Shown: positions 58,988 through 64,000 of the stretch, piece by piece
How the letters are laid out: the number at the start of each line of letters is the position of its first letter
Position numbering within the stretch: position 1 is the stretch's first letter
Assembly (NCBI RefSeq): GCF_900110085.1
Contig: NZ_FOCK01000001.1
Coordinates: 310,001-374,000 of the forward strand
Reading direction: 5' to 3'
From: Prevotella sp. ne3005
GTDB lineage: Bacteria; Bacteroidota; Bacteroidia; Bacteroidales; Bacteroidaceae
DNA length: 64,000 nt
Notes under the pieces: generated by a model
What the model was told of the DNA's origin: nothing
What the model saw: only the letters and a program-made list of their open reading frames with translations
The model's database searches: none
Position numbers and translations under genes: made by a program

Positions 58988-61072
58988 ATGATTAACCAAC
59001 AGCTATTAAAACCCGCGAGCATCGTCGTCATCGGCGGCTCCAACAACGTACATAAGCCGGGTGGCTCTATCGTACGCAATATCATCAACGGTGGTTTCGG
59101 TGGTGACCTGTACATCGTAAACCCCAAGGAAGACCTAGTACAGGGCATCAAGGCGTTTCACGACGTGAAGGATATCCCCCAGACAGAGTTGGCCGTGCTG
59201 GTGGTGGCAGCGAAGTTCTGCCCCGACTATGTGGACTATCTCTGCAAGGAGAAAGGAGTGCGAGCCTTCGTCATCATCTCTGCCGGATTCGGAGAAGAGA
59301 CCAAGGCTGGTGCCGCCCTCGAACAGCGTATCCTCGACACGTGTGAACAATACGGGGCAGCCCTGATAGGACCCAATTGCATCGGACTGCTGAACCGCCA
59401 CCACCACAGCGTCTTCACCCTGCCCATCCCCAACCTCAATCCGCAGGGTGTCGACTTCATCTCTGGCTCCGGTGCCACGGCGGTGTTCATTCTCGAGAGT
59501 GCCGTCATCAAAGGCCTCCAGTTCAACAGCGTGTGGTCGATAGGCAACGGTAAGCAGATAGGTATCGAGGATGTGCTGCAGTATATGGACGAGCACTTCA
59601 ATGCCGAGACCGACTCGAAGGTCAAGCTGCTCTATATCGAAAACATCGCCAACCCCGACAAGCTGCTCTACCACGCCTGCAACCTCATCCGCAAGGGTTG
59701 TCGCATCGCTGCCATCAAGGCGGGCTCATCGGAGAGCGGCTCCCGTGCCGCCTCATCCCATACGGGTGCCATCGCCTCCAGCGACTCTGCCGTCGAGGCC
59801 CTCTTCCGTAAAGCAGGCATCGTGCGCTGCTTCAGCCGTGAAGAGCTCACCACCGTGGGCTGTATCTTCACCCTGCCCCCTCTGAAGGGCAAGAACTTTG
59901 CCATCGTCACCCATGCTGGCGGCCCTGGTGTGATGCTCACGGATGCCCTGTCAAAAGGCGGACTCAACGTACCCAGGATTGAAGGGCCTGCTGCCGAAGA
60001 GCTGAAGACCAAGCTCTTCGCAGGCTCCTCCGTAGCCAACCCCATCGACTTCCTGGCCACAGGAACAGCTGAGCAGCTGGGCACCGTGATTGACTACTGC
60101 GAAAACAAGTTCGACTATATCGATGCCATTGCCGTCATCTACGGCACCCCTGGCCTCACCCAACTCTATGAGGCCTACGATGTGCTCGACCAGAAGATCC
60201 GCGCTTGCAAGAAGCCCATCTTCCCCGTACTGCCCAGCCTGCACACGGCAGGTCCTGAGGTCGAGGAGTTCCTGAAGAAAGGCCATGTCAACTTCAGCGA
60301 CGAGGTGACGCTGGCCACGGCCCTTTCGCAGGTGATGAGCACCCCACCCCCTGCCCCGTCGGAGGTACAGCTCTATGGCACCGACATCTCCATGCTTCAT
60401 AAGATTATCTATCGTGAGACCAACCGATTGAAATTCGAGGGTCTTCAGAGCGGCTACCTCGCTCCCGACGTTGTCAGGGAGATACTCTCCTGTGCCGGCA
60501 TCCCCTTGGTGCCCGAGCTGGTGAGCTTCTCGAAAGAAGAGCTCACGGCCTTTGCCGAGCGTGTGGGCTATCCCGTTGTAGCCAAGGTGGTAGGTCCGGT
60601 CCATAAAAGTGATGTGGGCGGTGTGGCCCTCAACATCCGCACCCCCGAGCACCTTGCCCTCGAATACGACCGTATGATGCAGATCGAGGGCGCTACCGGG
60701 GTGATGGTCCAGAAGATGCTCAAGGGCACCGAACTCTTTATCGGTGCGAAATACGAAGAGCGCTTCGGTCATGTGGTGCTCTGTGGTCTGGGTGGCATCT
60801 TCGTCGAGGTACTGAAGGATGTATCGTCAGGCCTGGCTCCCTTGAGCTATGGCGAAGCCTACTCCATGATCCACTCGCTGCGTGGCTATAAGATATTAAA
60901 AGGTACGCGCGGGCAGAAGGGCATCAACGAACAGAAGTTTGCCGAGATCATTGTGCGCCTCTCCACCCTACTCCGCTTTGCCACCGAGATCAAGGAGATG
61001 GATATCAATCCGCTCCTTGCCAACGAGAACGACATCGTGGCCGTCGATGCCCGCATACGGATTGAAAGGTAA
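58988..61072 (+). CDS. ADP-forming acetate/acyl-CoA synthetase, fused alpha-beta
   Basis: A 694-residue enzyme that makes ATP from acyl-CoA, ADP and phosphate or runs the reverse. The N-terminal CoA-binding domain begins Ser-Ile-Val-Val-Ile-Gly-Gly-Ser-Asn-Asn. The flavodoxin-like ligase domains follow, with the phospho-accepting His258 in Ser-Ser-His-Thr-Gly-Ala-Ile-Ala. The C-terminal ATP-grasp part has Val-Ala-Lys-Val-Val-Gly-Pro-Val-His-Lys-Ser-Asp-Val-Gly-Gly-Val. ATG 58988 is chosen because the family starts Met-Ile-Asn-x-Gln-Leu, and because the longer frame would begin before the promoter. The HAD phosphatase gene follows after 19 bases. Confidence 0.92.
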   Translation: MINQQLLKPASIVVIGGSNNVHKPGGSIVRNIINGGFGGDLYIVNPKEDLVQGIKAFHDVKDIPQTELAVLVVAAKFCPDYVDYLCKEKGVRAFVIISAGFGEETKAGAALEQRILDTCEQYGAALIGPNCIGLLNRHHHSVFTLPIPNLNPQGVDFISGSGATAVFILESAVIKGLQFNSVWSIGNGKQIGIEDVLQYMDEHFNAETDSKVKLLYIENIANPDKLLYHACNLIRKGCRIAAIKAGSSESGSRAASSHTGAIASSDSAVEALFRKAGIVRCFSREELTTVGCIFTLPPLKGKNFAIVTHAGGPGVMLTDALSKGGLNVPRIEGPAAEELKTKLFAGSSVANPIDFLATGTAEQLGTVIDYCENKFDYIDAIAVIYGTPGLTQLYEAYDVLDQKIRACKKPIFPVLPSLHTAGPEVEEFLKKGHVNFSDEVTLATALSQVMSTPPPAPSEVQLYGTDISMLHKIIYRETNRLKFEGLQSGYLAPDVVREILSCAGIPLVPELVSFSKEELTAFAERVGYPVVAKVVGPVHKSDVGGVALNIRTPEHLALEYDRMMQIEGATGVMVQKMLKGTELFIGAKYEERFGHVVLCGLGGIFVEVLKDVSSGLAPLSYGEAYSMIHSLRGYKILKGTRGQKGINEQKFAEIIVRLSTLLRFATEIKEMDINPLLANENDIVAVDARIRIER

Positions 61073-61091
61073 ATTCTAATAGTTAGTAAAT

Positions 61092-62171
61092 ATGAGAAGA
61101 TTAAGATTTCAATGGATGTTTGCCGCCATCCTCATTTTCAGCGGCATGAGTGTGGTCACATCGTGCAACAAGGATGAAGAAAGTAAAGTCGTCAAGCAGC
61201 AACAGGTGCAGTTCACGCTGTGGAACAACTGCGAGGCGCTGACTGCCCTGCAAGACTATGTGAAGGACGTGACAAACCCGAATTCTCCCAACTTTATCAA
61301 GGAGGAAGACCGCATCGCCACATTCGATATGGACGGTACGTTCGTCGGTGAACTCTACCCGTCGTATTTCGAGTACAATCTGCTGGAATACCGCGTACTG
61401 GACGATGCTTCGTATAAAGGCAAAGCACCTGATGACGTGAAGGAGGCAGCCCAGGACATCAGGGATTTTGTCAGGAACGGCAAGAAGCTGCCCGACCATT
61501 TCGACATGAAGCATGCCTATGCTGCGGCCAAGGCCTATGAAGGCATGACGCTCAAAGAGTTTGATAACTACGTGAAGGCGTATGCGGCCAAGTCGGCCAA
61601 CGGCTTCCGGGGCATGACCTACGGCCAGAGTTTCTTCAAGCCCATGCTGGAGGTGTTTGATTACCTGAAGGCCAACGGCTTCACCTATTACGTTGTGTCA
61701 GGCTCCGACCGTTTCATCTGCCGTGCGCTGGTGGAAGCCATCGGCATCCCTGCCAACCGCGTCATCGGCATGGATGTTAAGCTGCGCTCTGGCGGTCAGG
61801 GTCTCGAGGCTGGTGTCAACTACACGATGAGCAAGTCGGAAGACATCATCCGTACGAGTGAGCTGATCATCAAGAACCTGAAGACCAACAAGGTGCTGCA
61901 GATTTCGCAGGAGATTGGCAAGGTGCCTGTGCTCTCGTTTGGCAATAGCGGTGGTGACTGTGCCATGCACAACTACGCCCTGAGTAGTCCGCACAAGTCG
62001 GCTGCCTTTATGCTCATTGCCGATGATGACACCCGCGACCATGCCAACCGCGAAAAAGCCCTCACGCTCGAACAGCAGTGGCGCGACTCGGGATATTTTG
62101 TCATCTCGATGAAGAATGACTTTAAGACCATCTACGGCGATGGCGTAGAGAAAACAGATTTCACCTTTTAG
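61092..62171 (+). CDS. HAD-superfamily phosphatase, lipoprotein
   Basis: A 359-residue phosphatase with signal peptide and lipobox Val-Thr-Ser-Cys (Cys25). HAD motifs in order: Phe-Asp-Met-Asp-Gly-Thr near residue 78, Val-Ser-Gly-Ser-Asp near 203, a Lys in the C-terminal half, and Phe-Gly-Asn-Ser-Gly-Gly-Asp near 279. It resembles phosphoserine-phosphatase-type HAD proteins but is exported, so its substrate is probably a periplasmic phosphomonoester. It is likely co-transcribed with the synthetase gene. Confidence 0.88.
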   Translation: MRRLRFQWMFAAILIFSGMSVVTSCNKDEESKVVKQQQVQFTLWNNCEALTALQDYVKDVTNPNSPNFIKEEDRIATFDMDGTFVGELYPSYFEYNLLEYRVLDDASYKGKAPDDVKEAAQDIRDFVRNGKKLPDHFDMKHAYAAAKAYEGMTLKEFDNYVKAYAAKSANGFRGMTYGQSFFKPMLEVFDYLKANGFTYYVVSGSDRFICRALVEAIGIPANRVIGMDVKLRSGGQGLEAGVNYTMSKSEDIIRTSELIIKNLKTNKVLQISQEIGKVPVLSFGNSGGDCAMHNYALSSPHKSAAFMLIADDDTRDHANREKALTLEQQWRDSGYFVISMKNDFKTIYGDGVEKTDFTF

Positions 62172-62312
62172 ACCCTACCTGAAACTACCTAGTTCGTGCA
62201 TCGTTTAGATAGTCCTTTCCCAGAGTTTCTACCACGGTGACGGCTTTTGCCATTTTTAATGAAATCTCTCAGAAAGAATATTTTTGATTAACCTGAGCGC
62301 TCGAGATAAAAA

Positions 62313-62351
62313 AAAGACCTCCCCCGCGATGACTTGGCGGGAGAGGTCTTT
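62313..62351. terminator. Bidirectional terminator
   Basis: AAAGACCTCCCCCGC (62313-62327) and GCGGGAGAGGTCTTT (62337-62351) pair over 15 bases with one mismatch and a 9-base loop, with A and T runs outside. It lies between the converging HAD phosphatase and susD genes. Confidence 0.88.
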
Positions 62352-62371
62352 ATATATGGATTGGATGACTA

Positions 62372-63922
62372 TTAGTTGATCAAGTCATTATAGTCAGACT
62401 CCTTCTCAGGAATAGCCCATGTCCAGTTGTTACCGTCCTCAGGCTTGATGGTAACAGCGAAAGAGGTGTGGAAGTTACCACCGTCCTTGATACTCTTACG
62501 AACGATGGTGTCGCCCCAACGCTTGTAGTCGAACCAGTCGTTACCCTCGCCCCAGAGGTCGAAGCGACGATAGAGCTTCACCTCGGTCAGCAGGGCGTCA
62601 CCCGTCTTGGTGCTCTTCTCGTAGGCAGCGTCGAACTTCGAAGTCACATCGTAGAGCAGCTGCTGAGCCTCAGCGTCCTTGCCCAGATGGCAGTCGGCCT
62701 CAGCCTCAGTGTAATACATCTCGGCAGCACGGATGATGGGGAATGAACCACCACCAGGCATGAATTCTGCCATGAGCTTGTACTGCTGGTAAGCATAGAC
62801 CAGAGAGGTGCTGTAAAGACGATCGCCATACTCCTGGAAAGCACGCTTATAGAGTTTACCAGTGCTACGGCCGGCTGAGTTACACTCTGCCCACTCCTCA
62901 TCCGTAGGAACGAGATAGAGCCAGCGGCGAGTGTCGGTCTCAGGAATCTGATCGATGAGCTCCTTGCTGATGGCTACAGGGTAAGTGCGGCATGCACTGG
63001 CACTTGAGTTAGAACCGATGTAAGCAAAGAAACCATAATAATACAGAGTCTGCTCTGAGCCTTCATATACACCCCAGATCCACTCATCGTTATACTTATT
63101 GAAACCAGACTTATACTGTGATTCCGACATCAGCGGATGACCTTCACGGGCCAGGGCAGCATAGTTGGCAGCCGTCTGCCAGTCCTCTCGCGTGAGGGCT
63201 GCTTTGGCATAGATGGCATAAGCTACGTCGAGAGCGGGTAGATAGAACTCTGGAGCACCAATTTTACTATTGTTACCACGTTTCATACCACTCTGCTTGA
63301 AAAGGCTGATAGCCTCGTCGAGATCCTTATAGATCTGAGCGTAGGTCTCTGCCAGGGTTGAGAGGGCGAGGTCGCCTGTGCTCTGGTCGAGACGGAGGGC
63401 GATACCTGGCGTGTTACCCTGGGTATCCTTCCAACGGAAGCTGTAGAGCTGAGACAGGCGGAAGAAAGAGTAAGCACGGAAGGTGAGTGCCTGAGCCTTC
63501 AGGAAAGCCTTTTCAGCATCGGTACCCTCGGCATTGTCGATGTTACAGATGATACCATTGGCATTACCCACCAGCTTGTAGTAGTAGAACCAAGGGTAGT
63601 ACAGATAGATACTGCTCTTACGCAGGTGATAGGTAGAGTTCCACAGAGCAGCCCAACCCGTCTGGTTACACTTCTGACCATCGTTACCGGTGAAGGTGCC
63701 ATACCAGTTCAGGATAGAACCCTCACCATTCAGACCCTGAGTACTCAGATACTGGTTCGTCATGGCCTTGCAGATACCATTGATTGATAGGGCTGCATTG
63801 CCAGTAGTACCCAGCACAGTAGAGGTACCCATCTTATCCTCAGGAGCAGTCTCCAGATAATCGCTCCCGCAGGATGTCAGACCCAGCAGGGCGAAGCTAA
63901 TTAAATAAATATATTTCTTCAT
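62372..63922 (-). CDS. susD: SusD/RagB-family nutrient-binding lipoprotein
   Basis: A 516-residue SusD-like protein with lipobox Leu-Thr-Ser-Cys (Cys18). The TPR-like helices and family segments are visible: Ala-Gln-Ala-Leu-Thr-Phe-Arg-Ala-Tyr-Ser-Phe-Phe-Arg-Leu near 140-155, Pro-Ile-Ile-Arg-Ala-Ala-Glu-Met-Tyr-Tyr-Thr-Glu-Ala-Glu-Ala near 395-410 and a final Leu-Trp-Gly-Glu-Gly-Asn-Asp-Trp-Phe-Asp-Tyr-Lys-Arg-Trp block. It sits on the cell surface over the SusC channel encoded just upstream. No sugar-degrading enzyme is in the visible part, so the ligand is open. Confidence 0.95.
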   Translation of the reverse strand: MKKYIYLISFALLGLTSCGSDYLETAPEDKMGTSTVLGTTGNAALSINGICKAMTNQYLSTQGLNGEGSILNWYGTFTGNDGQKCNQTGWAALWNSTYHLRKSSIYLYYPWFYYYKLVGNANGIICNIDNAEGTDAEKAFLKAQALTFRAYSFFRLSQLYSFRWKDTQGNTPGIALRLDQSTGDLALSTLAETYAQIYKDLDEAISLFKQSGMKRGNNSKIGAPEFYLPALDVAYAIYAKAALTREDWQTAANYAALAREGHPLMSESQYKSGFNKYNDEWIWGVYEGSEQTLYYYGFFAYIGSNSSASACRTYPVAISKELIDQIPETDTRRWLYLVPTDEEWAECNSAGRSTGKLYKRAFQEYGDRLYSTSLVYAYQQYKLMAEFMPGGGSFPIIRAAEMYYTEAEADCHLGKDAEAQQLLYDVTSKFDAAYEKSTKTGDALLTEVKLYRRFDLWGEGNDWFDYKRWGDTIVRKSIKDGGNFHTSFAVTIKPEDGNNWTWAIPEKESDYNDLIN

Positions 63923-63945
63923 AATGATATTCCTTATTAATGTGA

Positions 63946-64000
63946 TTAGAACTTAACATTGAGACCTACGGTGAATACACGAGGTGTTACAAACGTGTTA
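63946..64000 (-). CDS. susC: SusC-like TonB-dependent transporter, C-terminal end only
   Basis: The minus strand from the right edge reads Asn-Thr-Phe-Val-Thr-Pro-Arg-Val-Phe-Thr-Val-Gly-Leu-Asn-Val-Lys-Phe and stops at 63946-63948. This is the last barrel strand typical of SusC/RagA. It is 23 bases ahead of susD, the standard order. Confidence 0.88.
   Translation of the reverse strand, partial: NTFVTPRVFTVGLNVKF

Overview
The window looks like a chromosome segment of a Prevotella-like member of the Bacteroidales. Genes lack Shine-Dalgarno sequences and several have Bacteroidetes promoters (TTTG, about 19 bases, TAnnTTTG). Lineage-typical families are present: a SusC/SusD pair, TPR/TonB receptor fusions, fimbrillin-like lipoproteins, PorQ next to cmk, and a subtype-iii type VI secretion system (T6SS) whose tube proteins are of the TssD kind. 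The species is not established.

1-29.6 kb is T6SS and associated cargo, all on the minus strand. tssH-tssB-tssC and two tssD genes form one unit, followed by two further tube-like genes that run off the left edge. Two vgrG modules follow. The vgrG1 module (15.65 down to 6.2 kb) has its own promoter and holds vgrG1, a 662-residue spike-like protein, a 230-residue small partner and two fimbrillin-like lipoproteins. The vgrG2 module (29.56 down to 16.87 kb) starts with two tube-like genes, then vgrG2 and paralogues of the same two partners. It continues with almost no gaps into a porin, a PAP2 phosphatase and a kinase/S26 peptidase/PqqD/ABC-exporter cassette that resembles a RiPP maturation and export system without a modifying enzyme. 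The baseplate and membrane genes (tssE, F, G, K, N-R) are not in the window. A 1.2-kb gene-poor stretch (15.65-16.87 kb) holds several families of repeats and one possible tiny peptide gene.

29.7-44.1 kb is a second minus-strand block that reads as one signalling and TonB operon: ExbB, a small membrane protein, two ExbD, a STAS protein, a receiver-PP2C phosphatase, a membrane-anchored WD40 protein, a large periplasmic sensor whose kinase domain lacks the phospho-accepting histidine, a small soluble histidine kinase, two tandem TPR-TonB receptors and an AraC-type regulator. Overlapping stop and start codons couple many of them.

44.2-64 kb begins at tRNA-Ser(GGA) and is mostly conserved chromosome: tatD, a polyprenyl synthase, tonB, porQ-cmk, an OmpP1/FadL protein, ispH, meaB, a DUF1573 protein, a 1,846-residue alpha-2-macroglobulin, an ADP-forming acyl-CoA synthetase, a HAD phosphatase, and susD with the end of susC. 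The tRNA is a plausible border between conserved and accessory DNA. Short repeats of 7-8 bases are scattered through the window and in places are translated as parts of proteins.
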